From positions 1 to 43,559 of the forward strand of contig JAAYLF010000063.1 of the NCBI GenBank assembly GCA_012522035.1: a stretch of DNA of 43,559 nt, written 5' to 3'. The DNA comes from Clostridiaceae bacterium. Its GTDB lineage: Bacteria; Bacillota; Clostridia; UBA1212; DUPL01. This document shows positions 1-7,934 of the stretch, piece by piece (position 1 is the stretch's first letter; every line of letters begins with the position of its first letter). The translations under genes and the position numbers were made by a program. The notes under the pieces are model-generated. The model saw only the letters and a list, made by a program, of their open reading frames with translations. It ran no database searches and had not been told where the DNA came from.

Positions 1-1427
1 AGACGGCTCCCTGTTTCAATCAAGGCAGTAGCTACAGTGGTAAGACTTCCTCGCTCACGCAGGTTTCTTGCGGAACTAAAAAACTTCTTTGGTTTGAACA
101 ATGCTCCAGGTTCCAATCCTCTCGACAGCGACCTTCCTGTCGGTGTAATTGTCAGGTTGTATGCCCTTGAAAGCCTTGTCAGGCTGTCAAGAAGAATAAT
201 TACATCCTTTCCGTGTTCAACAAGCCTTTGGGCTCTTTCCAATACCATTTCAGCCACTTTTATATGCCTTTCAGGCATTTCATCAAAGGTGGAGGAAATT
301 ACCTCACCCTTTACAGACTCTTTCATGTCTGTAACTTCTTCAGGTCTTTCGTCTATAAGCAGCACAATAAGTTCCATCTCAGGATAATTGACCGAAATTG
401 CATTGGCAATCTTCTTGAGGAGAACAGTTTTACCCGCCTTTGGAGGCGATACAATAATTCCCCTCTGTCCCTTTCCTATTGGTGCTATCAGGTCGATTAG
501 ACGTGTGGACAATTCATTCGAATCTGTCTCCAAGACTATTTTTGAATCCGGATAAATGGGAGTAAGCTTGTCAAAAGACTTTCTTTTTGACATCGTTTCA
601 GGTGGGAATCCATTAATCGAATTAATATAGTACAATGCCTGATATTTCTCATTGTCCTTCTGGAATCTGCTCTTCCCTACAATCCTGTCTCCTGTTCTCA
701 GATTAAATCTTTTGATGTAAACAGGGGAAACGTATACGTCCTTGCTGCCGGATACATAACTACCAATTCTCAAGAATCCGTAATTGTCAGGCAATATGTC
801 AAGAATACCATCAACATCGTTGTCAGAATGTGCGTCATATTTCGTTTTGTTGTTCTCCTGTCTTCCGTTTACAGGTTCAGTTGTAGTTTCCTGCGGACTT
901 TCCTCGATTTGTGTTGTTTTTTCTTCTACTACTACTTCTTCCTTTGGTTCTTCTTTTTCCACAACTTCTGCTTCTTGATCGGTTTTGTATGCCTTTTCAG
1001 CATCTTCTGTTTTCCCTGCTTCATCCTCTTTAATGGTTTCAGCAGTTTGTGCAGAACCGTTTCTTCTAAAAACCACCGTAGGCTCAAACTTATTGAACGT
1101 AATTTCCGGTTCTTTTGAACCATCATCACTATTTACAATCTGTCTGGCCAGTATCAACGGAGCCCTCTCTGGCTTCTTTTCCTTTGGCGGTCTGCCTCTT
1201 TTTTTTGGTGTGGCAGTCTCCGCAGCGGAAGCTTCAGTCGTGTCTGTTTCATCATCAAGAGATACACTGTCCAAAACAGCATCTATTTTGCTTTTGTAAT
1301 CCGGAATCTCTTTAATAGCTTCAATCAGACCACTTTTATTGTATGTTGTGGGTGATTTCACACCAATTTTTTTCGCAATAATGCGAAGATCCTTTATATT
1401 TTTTTGATGAAGTTCTATATCTTCCAT
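1..1427 (-). CDS. rho: Transcription termination factor Rho (3' end cut by window edge)
   Basis: Hexameric RNA-dependent ATPase that ends transcription. 475 codons are readable from ATG at 1427, and the frame runs off the window without a stop after TALIETGSR. A Rho_N-like SAP/helical segment covers residues 1-50. Then comes a low-complexity, Glu/Thr-rich insert (about 55-200) with an AT-hook-like RGRPPK at 77-82. The cold-shock RNA-binding domain is at about 205-280 and the ATPase core follows, with Walker A PPKAGKT at 328-334 and the LLIDERPEEVTDM segment at 356-368. The start is supported by AAGGTGGTG upstream. It has its own sigma-A-type promoter at 1551-1579, which leaves a leader of roughly 115 nt. 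Family assignment is firm. The long insert is a clade-specific feature compared with the roughly 420-residue E. coli protein. Confidence 0.97.
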   Translation of the reverse strand, partial: MEDIELHQKNIKDLRIIAKKIGVKSPTTYNKSGLIEAIKEIPDYKSKIDAVLDSVSLDDETDTTEASAAETATPKKRGRPPKEKKPERAPLILARQIVNSDDGSKEPEITFNKFEPTVVFRRNGSAQTAETIKEDEAGKTEDAEKAYKTDQEAEVVEKEEPKEEVVVEEKTTQIEESPQETTTEPVNGRQENNKTKYDAHSDNDVDGILDILPDNYGFLRIGSYVSGSKDVYVSPVYIKRFNLRTGDRIVGKSRFQKDNEKYQALYYINSINGFPPETMSKRKSFDKLTPIYPDSKIVLETDSNELSTRLIDLIAPIGKGQRGIIVSPPKAGKTVLLKKIANAISVNYPEMELIVLLIDERPEEVTDMKESVKGEVISSTFDEMPERHIKVAEMVLERAQRLVEHGKDVIILLDSLTRLSRAYNLTITPTGRSLSRGLEPGALFKPKKFFSSARNLRERGSLTTVATALIETGSR

Positions 1428-1550
1428 CAATACACCACCTTATTATTTATTTTTTCATATATTTTCCATGCTACCATATTAATCAATATCAGGGGGATAA
1501 CAAGTCTAACAGATGAAGACCAATTTGAACCGAGCGATATGCTCATGAAT

Positions 1551-1579
1551 ATAATACACAATAATGTAAAAAATGTCAA
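1551..1579 (-). promoter_or_regulatory. Sigma-A-type promoter for rho
   Basis: On the minus strand TTGACA (1574-1579), a 17-base spacer, then TATTAT (1551-1556). This is a perfect -35 and a 5/6 -10. The -35 overlaps the end of the upstream helicase-loader gene, so rho can be transcribed separately from dnaD-dnaI. Confidence 0.75.
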
Positions 1580-2580
1580 TACGAAAGGTTTCTAAGCTTT
1601 ATGCGAATGTCATCACCTACAAATTCCAATAGTTCGAATCCTCCAATTATTCGGGATGCAACCCTTTCACCGTAAGCAGAGAATATGTTTTTAAGACTTA
1701 GATTTGTTGAAATTATGGTTTTGCAAATTCTTTTTCTGGACATTAATTCCCTTGAATTTAATATGTCCAAAAGTTCTGCATATCTTGAACCAGTCTGCCT
1801 CTCGGTCCCCAAATCATCGATTATGAGCAGTTCAGCATTTGTCAAAAGTTCATCCAGTTCCAATGCCTTTTCCCGCTCTTCCTCATCCTGTGAGTACTTT
1901 GAGGCTATGTTGTCAAACAAATCCGGAGCACTCATATATACCACGGGAATGCCCTTTTCGATAAGGGCTATCGCTATGCAGTTGCACATAAAAGTCTTCC
2001 CAAGACCTGCTTTACCTACAAATATAAGATTGTCGGTTTGTTTTGTATGAAAGTTCCTTACAAACTCCTTGCATCTTTCTAGATTTCTAGCCTGGATTTC
2101 CCGGGGAGATACTTTGGTTTTCTCATCCGGTTCATCAGGATACAAATCCAGGTTGTAATCATCGAAAGTTCCACCAGCAGGAGTAACATTTGAATCCTTT
2201 AAAAGACTTTTAATGAGAAGGCTTCTGAAACAAGAACACCTTGAAGAACCGGCTTCACTCTTAATATATCCTGTATCCTTGCAATACATGCATGTATGAA
2301 CATTCTCAAGATAGTCTTCAGGATAACCACTTCCTGAAATCAAAGCCTTTTTTCTGCTTATGGCTTCATTGAGTTTTTGCTTTATCACATCCTGTCTGCC
2401 ACTTCCGTTTATGGCTCCCAAACCAAGTCTAATCCCCAGTTTGCGAATCTCATTATCAATGACAGCTACTTGTGGAACCTTGGAATAAATCTCTTCTTTT
2501 CTCTTGTCGGCAAGGAGCATTGCATTAAATCTTCTTCTCTCGAGTTCATCATTGACCTCTTTGTAGATTCTCTTCCTCAT
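1576..2580 (-). CDS. dnaI: Primosomal helicase loader, DnaC/DnaI-type AAA+ ATPase
   Basis: 334-residue AAA+ protein that, by family, loads the replicative helicase onto DNA at origins and restart sites. The N-terminal helical region carries a cysteine cluster (CMYC at 97-100, C115, C117), a likely zinc site as in DnaI-type loaders. The ATPase core has Walker A GKAGLGKT (189-196) and Walker B LLIIDDLGTE (about 251-260), followed by the sensor segment TIISTNLS. The start overlaps the stop of the preceding dnaD-like gene by 4 bases (ATGA), which indicates translational coupling. A DnaD partner next door fits the Gram-positive DnaB-DnaD-DnaI loading pathway. The C-terminus ends close to the rho promoter. 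DnaC and DnaI names are used interchangeably for this family in clostridia. Confidence 0.9.
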   Translation of the reverse strand: MRKRIYKEVNDELERRRFNAMLLADKRKEEIYSKVPQVAVIDNEIRKLGIRLGLGAINGSGRQDVIKQKLNEAISRKKALISGSGYPEDYLENVHTCMYCKDTGYIKSEAGSSRCSCFRSLLIKSLLKDSNVTPAGGTFDDYNLDLYPDEPDEKTKVSPREIQARNLERCKEFVRNFHTKQTDNLIFVGKAGLGKTFMCNCIAIALIEKGIPVVYMSAPDLFDNIASKYSQDEEEREKALELDELLTNAELLIIDDLGTERQTGSRYAELLDILNSRELMSRKRICKTIISTNLSLKNIFSAYGERVASRIIGGFELLEFVGDDIRIKLRNLSY

Positions 2581-3596
2581 TTAGTCTCCTTTCTCTTGTA
2601 CAGGTTCTCAAAAAACTCATCATCGTACTGTCTTTCCTCATAATTTCTCATTTGAGGAACATTGTCCCTGTAGCTTGCAGGTTTTGCCTTCTTTTCTTTA
2701 CTATCCTGCGCATATTTCTTTCTGCGTTCTTCCTCATACGCATTTATCATGTCAACCGTATTCAGTCCATTTTTAAACCACTCGGTTATCATTGCATCAA
2801 AAACTCTTATAGAAAACTTGGGTCTTGAGGTGGATTTCTTCAAAGCAATCTCAATTATATCAAAATCATACTTGTATGTATAGAACCACTTGGCAACAAT
2901 TTCTTCCTCATACTCGGTAAGATTTCTGCCAAGCCTCAGCTTGCTTGTTATCTTCCTTACAAGCTCTCTGAACTTCTCATAGCGCAGAAGATACTCTTCC
3001 ACATCCTGTACCGATTTGATATTCCTCTTTGCCCACTCCTGGGCAACTTTTCTTATGTACGGCTTTGTCATGACACCATTGGTCTGGCAATGCTGGAACA
3101 GCATGTACATTGCATCAGGACTGAATCCGTATTGATGAAACCAAAGCTCAATTTCAGAATACCAGCTTCCAGGCATCATTCCGCCAAAAAACCTGTCGCT
3201 TATCAGCTTTACAACCTGGTTTCTGGCCTGGTTTTCATTAATATCCTCAATTTCAACATCATCTGGCTTTAAAGAAGTAATTTTTCTGTAAAACCTGTTA
3301 AGTTCCTTTTTATTGATGTCGCTGATGGCAATAATTTCACCTTGAACACTCACAAGTCCGATTGCTTCAAGTTCTATTAATTTTTCCATCAAAACACTCT
3401 TGTCTATACCTAGAGTTTTTGCAATTGCTTCTTCCGTATACTCCTGATTAAGTTTGGACAAGTAGACGCAGTACACATATATCTTGACACCCAAAGGATC
3501 AAGACCCGGCAAATAGTCTGAAAAGAACAAATCGCTTATTGGCGTTTGTTCAAACATGGGATTGTATGTTTTTTCAATTCTTTTAGGTTTGTCCAA
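2577..3596 (-). CDS. dnaD: DnaD-domain replication initiation/restart protein
   Basis: 339 residues. The N-terminal part (about 15-105) looks like a winged helix (EEAIAKTLGIDKSVLMEKLIELEAIGLV). Two DnaD/DnaB_2-type helical modules follow: WYSEIELWFHQYGFSPDAMY around 145-165, then a second module around 215-290. The tail (about 300-339) is basic and acidic and poorly structured. By family it remodels DNA and recruits the helicase loader, and it lies directly upstream of that loader with a 4-base overlap. The start is TTG at 3596, preceded by AAGGAG 7 bases upstream. It follows the sortase gene by 17 bases, so the three genes probably form one transcript. Confidence 0.88.
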   Translation of the reverse strand: MDKPKRIEKTYNPMFEQTPISDLFFSDYLPGLDPLGVKIYVYCVYLSKLNQEYTEEAIAKTLGIDKSVLMEKLIELEAIGLVSVQGEIIAISDINKKELNRFYRKITSLKPDDVEIEDINENQARNQVVKLISDRFFGGMMPGSWYSEIELWFHQYGFSPDAMYMLFQHCQTNGVMTKPYIRKVAQEWAKRNIKSVQDVEEYLLRYEKFRELVRKITSKLRLGRNLTEYEEEIVAKWFYTYKYDFDIIEIALKKSTSRPKFSIRVFDAMITEWFKNGLNTVDMINAYEEERRKKYAQDSKEKKAKPASYRDNVPQMRNYEERQYDDEFFENLYKRKETK

Positions 3597-3613
3597 AACA
3601 ATTCTCCTTTATG

Positions 3614-4816
3614 TTAATTGATAGGTGCAGTGCCCACCTTGACCGCATGCACAACGAAACGTCCGTCCGTGTATGTGTACCTGTGACAGGTGGAAAGAGT
3701 CAGTATGTCGTCTCTTGAAGATAGAACAATATCGGTTTTTACCACGGATTTCTTCTGCAGCCCTCTGGCAAATTCAAGAAAAGCCTCAGGGGTTGGAAAA
3801 TATGTTTGGATGTAGTAATCATCCGTGGTGGTTTCATAAGCAGAAAATATTTTCCACACAGTAACACCTTCTTTTGTATAGGTGTAAAGGTACTGGTGCT
3901 TGAAAAATATTTCCTCTTTCTGATAATACTTGAGCTTGCCAAACATGTTTCCGTTTCTCATGTTGTGCCCATATATTATATTATTACTTCCAATCTTATT
4001 GTCCTTGCCTGAACTTGATATCCTTTCAGGCCTGTTTCTGTAGTCAAGGAACAGCGAACCTGATGTTCTATACTCCTTGTCTATGTCTCTCTTCAGATAA
4101 AACTCGTTGTCATTGGCTTGAAGGACATAGTAATCTATCTCTGCCCCTTCTCCATAAAGCCACATTACAAAATCACTGTTTCTTGCTTCATTCTCCAGCA
4201 AGGACTGCAAAGTGGCCACCTGTGGATATGTAATTCTTGGGGGAGTTGCCATTGGATACTCGGGAATCTCCCTGTCAGGCGTAACTTCTATCAAGCTGCC
4301 CTTCCCTATATTATACTGCTCCCTTATCCTGACCATATGTTCATAGTCCGCCACATAACCGTAGATCTGCTCCCCAATCATGCCAAGGGCAAAAAGCATG
4401 ACAGCAAGAGCAACGGCTCTGCCAAATTTGTAGAACATGAGATTCAGTTTCCTTCTCTCCCTTTCTTTGGCAGATAGTTTCTTTTTCTTTTTCCTGGGAG
4501 TGATTACCTTGACAGAAATGTTTTCTTTGAACTCCTCAATGCTGCCCTTGTCCGGCACCAAAAACTGAGAAGGAAAATCAAATACCAGGTTTTGTCCTTC
4601 CTTCAGCCTGAACACCTTTGATTTTCGAATCGTGGAGTTATTCTCAAGCTGCCTGTTCAAAACTTCCTCATCTTTCAGGACATCACGAACCTCTGTTTCG
4701 ACCTCATCCGCCAGCTTGTCAAAATATGATTCTCCCTCGCGTATCTTCTCTATCTTCGCCATTTTATTTATATCATCCAATGTCTTTTCAACATCTTCAT
4801 TATTAATATCGCTCAT
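3614..4816 (-). CDS. Class B sortase with long cytoplasmic N-terminal extension
   Basis: Cysteine transpeptidase that attaches surface proteins to cell-wall or pilus targets. Starting at ATG 4816 (GGGGAGA 7 bases upstream) it is 400 residues. The open frame reaches further upstream, but there it overlaps the promoter. Residues 1-130 are charged and predicted cytoplasmic, with a Lys/Arg block at 109-123. One membrane helix lies at about 134-151. The sortase barrel follows with His284 (IYGHNMRNGNMFG), catalytic Cys377 in TLSTC, and Arg386. TLSTC and the overall layout are typical of class B. No LPxTG-like or NPxTx-like substrate is encoded next to it. It is the first gene of an apparent operon with dnaD and dnaI. 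The 130-residue cytoplasmic part is much longer than usual. Confidence 0.9.
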   Translation of the reverse strand: MSDINNEDVEKTLDDINKMAKIEKIREGESYFDKLADEVETEVRDVLKDEEVLNRQLENNSTIRKSKVFRLKEGQNLVFDFPSQFLVPDKGSIEEFKENISVKVITPRKKKKKLSAKERERRKLNLMFYKFGRAVALAVMLFALGMIGEQIYGYVADYEHMVRIREQYNIGKGSLIEVTPDREIPEYPMATPPRITYPQVATLQSLLENEARNSDFVMWLYGEGAEIDYYVLQANDNEFYLKRDIDKEYRTSGSLFLDYRNRPERISSSGKDNKIGSNNIIYGHNMRNGNMFGKLKYYQKEEIFFKHQYLYTYTKEGVTVWKIFSAYETTTDDYYIQTYFPTPEAFLEFARGLQKKSVVKTDIVLSSRDDILTLSTCHRYTYTDGRFVVHAVKVGTAPIN

Positions 4817-4846
4817 GAGTATCTCCCCAATTAAGATTCGATATAT

Positions 4847-4875
4847 ATAATATACAAAACGGGGCAAAAAAGCAA
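4847..4875 (-). promoter_or_regulatory. Sigma-A-type promoter for sortase-dnaD-dnaI
   Basis: Minus strand TTGCTT (4870-4875), a 17-base spacer, TATTAT (4847-4852). It lies about 30 bases upstream of the chosen sortase ATG and rules out the longer sortase reading frame as the main start. Confidence 0.6.
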
Positions 4876-4953
4876 ACAGGATAAATTTACCAACACCCCT
4901 TCATGCCAGTACAAAATATCTGAATAACATGTTACACTGAGATTTAGCAAAAA

Positions 4954-5661
4954 TCAAATGTGGAACTTCTTTCTCATCTCATCTTTTACCCTCTTTTTCC
5001 TCTCAATTATGAGCAAAACCAATGAAACAAGGACAAGAGGCACAAATGCAGCAAGCGACCATTGAAGCTGCACACTGTTATCAATATACATGTCGGTGAC
5101 AATCTCAATCACCACCACCATGAGAGCTGTAAAACTGAAGAAAAACGCCATCATTTTCAATACTCCAAACACCACATACTTTGCAGCCAGGATGATAATG
5201 AGTATGAAAAACGCTGCACACACCACAATCGGCAGTGCAAGAGGCATAAACCATCCTTTTACCGGTACCAGCTTCTCTATTAAAAAGAGACCTAAACTCA
5301 GTGAAACCGTACCAATTAAAAGGGATATTACAGCTCTGTGCTTTGTCACCACAACCAGCGGCAGTACAAAGGACCAAAGAACACCCATTGCAATTGCCAC
5401 ATACAAGGACCAGGTTGCCTTTTCACTGATGACGTAGTCGACAATCACACAGGTTAATGCTGGAAGAAAAGTCAATATGGTCGCAAGAAGTGCGGTCATC
5501 ATCCTGTTTTCTGCAGGCAGGACCACATCGTATCTTCTAGGGTACGCCCTCTCCGCATTTTCATTGTATGGTTTTCTGGGATTTACAACCTTCGTGTCGC
5601 ATAATGGACAATGGCTTTCTGATTCTCTCAATTCAACACCACAATTGACACAGTATGACAT
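4954..5661 (-). CDS. Zinc-ribbon multi-pass membrane protein (DUF6320-like)
   Basis: 235 residues. An N-terminal zinc ribbon with two CxxC pairs (CVNCGVELRESESHCPLC, residues 4-21) is followed by a polar linker and then about six hydrophobic helices between residues 53 and 222. A basic tail (ERKKRVKDEMRKKFHI) ends the protein. The start has GAGGGT 9 bases upstream and lies 2 bases after the acyltransferase stop, so it is the last gene of a three-gene unit with the acyltransferase and alpha/beta hydrolase. The fold resembles small zinc-ribbon membrane proteins annotated DUF6320 in Firmicutes; that label is from memory and not searched. Function is unknown. The context suggests a membrane partner for a lipid or ester-modifying pair. 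Confidence 0.7.
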   Translation of the reverse strand: MSYCVNCGVELRESESHCPLCDTKVVNPRKPYNENAERAYPRRYDVVLPAENRMMTALLATILTFLPALTCVIVDYVISEKATWSLYVAIAMGVLWSFVLPLVVVTKHRAVISLLIGTVSLSLGLFLIEKLVPVKGWFMPLALPIVVCAAFFILIIILAAKYVVFGVLKMMAFFFSFTALMVVVIEIVTDMYIDNSVQLQWSLAAFVPLVLVSLVLLIIERKKRVKDEMRKKFHI

Positions 5662-5663
5662 AT

Positions 5664-6938
5664 TTATTCACCCTCGTAGTTTTTATTGCTCTCTATTTTC
5701 ACAGGTATGCCCATTTTTACAAGAGAGGTAAAAAAGTCCCTCTCCAAATCACTATCCACCAGCTTGCTGGTAAATGTTATGTTCAGCCTGTCTTTGAAAC
5801 CCACCGCGGAAACCGCATGGGCATTGTTTCTCTGCCTGTTAAGTATGAAATCAAACCTTTCCACATATGGCATCATTTCATCGGGAAGGGTCATCTTTCC
5901 AATGTTGCTGAAAGTACATGTGGTAAGGGATTCGCCATACATCCTGTAGGCCACAAGCATTCCAAAATTCTTGATGAACAAAGGCAGAAGCTTCAGGAAA
6001 GGATTCCTTTCACTTGAAATGTTTGTGCTCATCATTGCATTCATGTTCTTTTCATTTATGTTTAATCCCATGAAATGATGCACCTGCGTAATAATCTCCT
6101 CAAAAGTATAGTTTCCGTAAGCCGGATCCACCCCGGGATTCGTATACAGCACAAAGTTCCTAAAGGACTTGCTGGGGTAAAAAGATCTGAGATTCACAGG
6201 AATGCATATCTTTACAGGTTTCTTTTTTCTGGCACCTTCCCTTTCCTGCCTGTCCAAAAAGCATTTAATCAAAAGCGCACACAAAAACTCCGTGATTGTT
6301 GCCTTGTACTCCTTTGATTTTTCGGAAAGTTTTCTAAGATTAATCTGTCCTGTAATTATCTTTATCTCGTTGTACTTAAGCTCTACACCTTTGGGATGAT
6401 AAGCCTTTCTTTCCTTCCTCGGCTTGTTTACCCTGAAGGAAGCATATTTCTGATAGGAGTCCTCCATTTCCTCATCCGAAGGCTTCTCATTAATATCCAG
6501 AACACCATGGGTATTTGGAATCTCAACACCACCCAGCCTGAGATAATTTGCAGCCAGCGTTTTCAGAAACAGCATGGAGCTGTTTCCATCCGCAATAACA
6601 TGAAACATCTCAACCGCTATTCTTCTTTCATAATATCTAACCCTGAACAGAAACCGGTTCTTGTTGGTTCGAAACCGTCTTAATGGATTTGCCGCATCCT
6701 CGGAGACCTGCGGACAACCCTCCCTGTGCTCCAGGTAGTACCAGAAAAGTCCCTTTTTCATGGTAAGGGAGAAATTAGGAAACCTGGGCAAAGTCATCTC
6801 AAGGGCTTTCTGCAGCCTCTCAGGATCAATTTTCTCGTTCAGAGTTACTGATACTCGAAAATTGTTGGACCACATTGAATTTTTTGTAACAGGAAATATC
6901 TTAGCAGCGTTATCAAGTCTATACCATTTCTTCTCCAT
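5664..6938 (-). CDS. Condensation/alcohol-acetyltransferase-type acyltransferase
   Basis: 424 residues from ATG 6938, chosen because GGAAGGG lies 7 bases upstream; the longer frame has no such site. The HxxxD motif of the condensation/WS-DGAT/chloramphenicol-acetyltransferase-like fold is present as His113-V-I-A-Asp117-Gly118. The second half contains VKICIPVNLRSFYPS and SNIGKMTLP, which resemble the substrate-tunnel and SNxG-like segments of this superfamily. By family it transfers an acyl group from CoA or a carrier to an alcohol or amine. The 5' end overlaps the alpha/beta hydrolase by about 20 bases, which implies tight co-expression. The acceptor cannot be told from sequence. Confidence 0.75.
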   Translation of the reverse strand: MEKKWYRLDNAAKIFPVTKNSMWSNNFRVSVTLNEKIDPERLQKALEMTLPRFPNFSLTMKKGLFWYYLEHREGCPQVSEDAANPLRRFRTNKNRFLFRVRYYERRIAVEMFHVIADGNSSMLFLKTLAANYLRLGGVEIPNTHGVLDINEKPSDEEMEDSYQKYASFRVNKPRKERKAYHPKGVELKYNEIKIITGQINLRKLSEKSKEYKATITEFLCALLIKCFLDRQEREGARKKKPVKICIPVNLRSFYPSKSFRNFVLYTNPGVDPAYGNYTFEEIITQVHHFMGLNINEKNMNAMMSTNISSERNPFLKLLPLFIKNFGMLVAYRMYGESLTTCTFSNIGKMTLPDEMMPYVERFDFILNRQRNNAHAVSAVGFKDRLNITFTSKLVDSDLERDFFTSLVKMGIPVKIESNKNYEGE

Positions 6939-7815
6939 CGGACAACCCTTCCATAAACTCCTTGATTTCATTCAATGCTTTTATTGATTCAGCCACTTCA
7001 AAACCGTGCCATACATGCCACATCCCCTCATATATGCCAAGTCTGGCTTCCACATTGGCCTCTTTAAGCCTTTCGTACAAAACTTTTGAGTCGTCAAGCA
7101 GCACTTCGTTGGAACCTACATGAACAAGCACAGGACAGAATCCTGTAAAATCACCGTATACGGGTGATATGTATGGATTTTTCAAATATTCCCCGTTGCT
7201 GTACTTAAGAGCCGCAATCCTCAGCTCGTCGCTGGAAAGAATCGGGTCTTTTTTATCCAATATGTTGTGGGATTCATTCGTTATGGTCAGATCCGTCCAG
7301 GCAGACAGGGTAACCATGCCTGAAGGAAGCTCCATGTTGTGGTCCCTTAGATAAAGCCCAAGAGCCATGGCAAGACCTCCGCCTGCGCTCTCTCCCACAA
7401 CCACAATGTTTTTCGGATTATGGCTTTTTGTCATATGTTCCCACACTTTCACGGCATCTTCAAGGGCTCTGGGAAACGGATTTTCAGGAGCAAGTCCATA
7501 CTCAAAAGTCAAAACGTGGCTTTCAGTAATCTGGCATAAAAGACCAGCAACAGGTCTTGAACTTACAAGGGAACCGCTCAAATACGCCCCACCATGCACA
7601 AACAAAATGATTTTGTCCGAGTTTGCCTCCTTTGGAATAATCCATTCCGCAGGACACGGATAATCCGGGGCTGGAGCTATGGTCACTTCCTTTGGCACAC
7701 CTTTAATGACACCTAAAAGATTGTGACCTTTTCTCCTCTTGTTCAAACCAAGGCTGTTGATTATCGGTTTTACCGCTTTCATGCCTATACCTAAAAATTT
7801 ACCTGACTTGCTCAC
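6919..7815 (-). CDS. Alpha/beta hydrolase, HSL-like (fold 3) esterase
   Basis: 298 residues if started at GTG 7815. Nucleophile Ser143 sits in GESAGGG (141-147) and the oxyanion-hole motif is HGGAY at 74-78, the hallmark of the hormone-sensitive-lipase/arylacetamide-deacetylase group. The Asp and His of the triad are expected near LDDSKVLYERL and WHVWHGF at the C-terminus. An ATG at 7833 is in frame. However, the extended -10 at 7845-7850 would start the transcript only a few bases before it, while AAAGGGG stands 8 bases before the GTG, so GTG is preferred. First gene of the hydrolase-acyltransferase-zinc-ribbon unit. It probably hydrolyses small esters or lipids made or handled by its partner. 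Confidence 0.85.
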   Translation of the reverse strand: MSKSGKFLGIGMKAVKPIINSLGLNKRRKGHNLLGVIKGVPKEVTIAPAPDYPCPAEWIIPKEANSDKIILFVHGGAYLSGSLVSSRPVAGLLCQITESHVLTFEYGLAPENPFPRALEDAVKVWEHMTKSHNPKNIVVVGESAGGGLAMALGLYLRDHNMELPSGMVTLSAWTDLTITNESHNILDKKDPILSSDELRIAALKYSNGEYLKNPYISPVYGDFTGFCPVLVHVGSNEVLLDDSKVLYERLKEANVEARLGIYEGMWHVWHGFEVAESIKALNEIKEFMEGLSDGEEMV

Positions 7816-7844
7816 CTTATCATCCCCTTTCAACTCCTCACTAT

Positions 7845-7853
7845 ATTATACCA
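7845..7853 (-). promoter_or_regulatory. Extended -10 promoter for the hydrolase-acyltransferase unit
   Basis: Minus strand TGG followed by TATAAT (TATAAT at 7845-7850). No convincing -35 hexamer stands at 17 bases, which fits an extended -10 promoter. It is divergent from the promoter of the helicase-like gene. Confidence 0.5.
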
Positions 7854-7874
7854 TACAATCTAAATCCATACATA

Positions 7875-7903
7875 TTGTATTTGACACATCCTGAGTATAT
7901 AAT
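7875..7903 (+). promoter_or_regulatory. Promoter for the helicase-like gene
   Basis: TTGTAT (7875-7880), 17-base spacer, perfect TATAAT (7898-7903). GGAGG at 7922-7926 and ATG at 7935 follow. A TTGACA at 7881-7886 is only 11 bases from the -10 and is not used as the -35 here. Confidence 0.6.
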
Positions 7904-7934
7904 GTTTATACAAAGATAATCGGAGGTATGAAAA

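Noticed and set aside
4817..4867. Longer sortase start at 4867
   Set aside because: Would place the -10 box inside the coding sequence and has no ribosome binding site; ATG 4816 has GGGGAGA.
7881..7903. TTGACA ... TATAAT as promoter pair of the helicase-like gene
   Set aside because: Spacing is only 11 bases. TTGTAT at 7875-7880 gives the proper 17.
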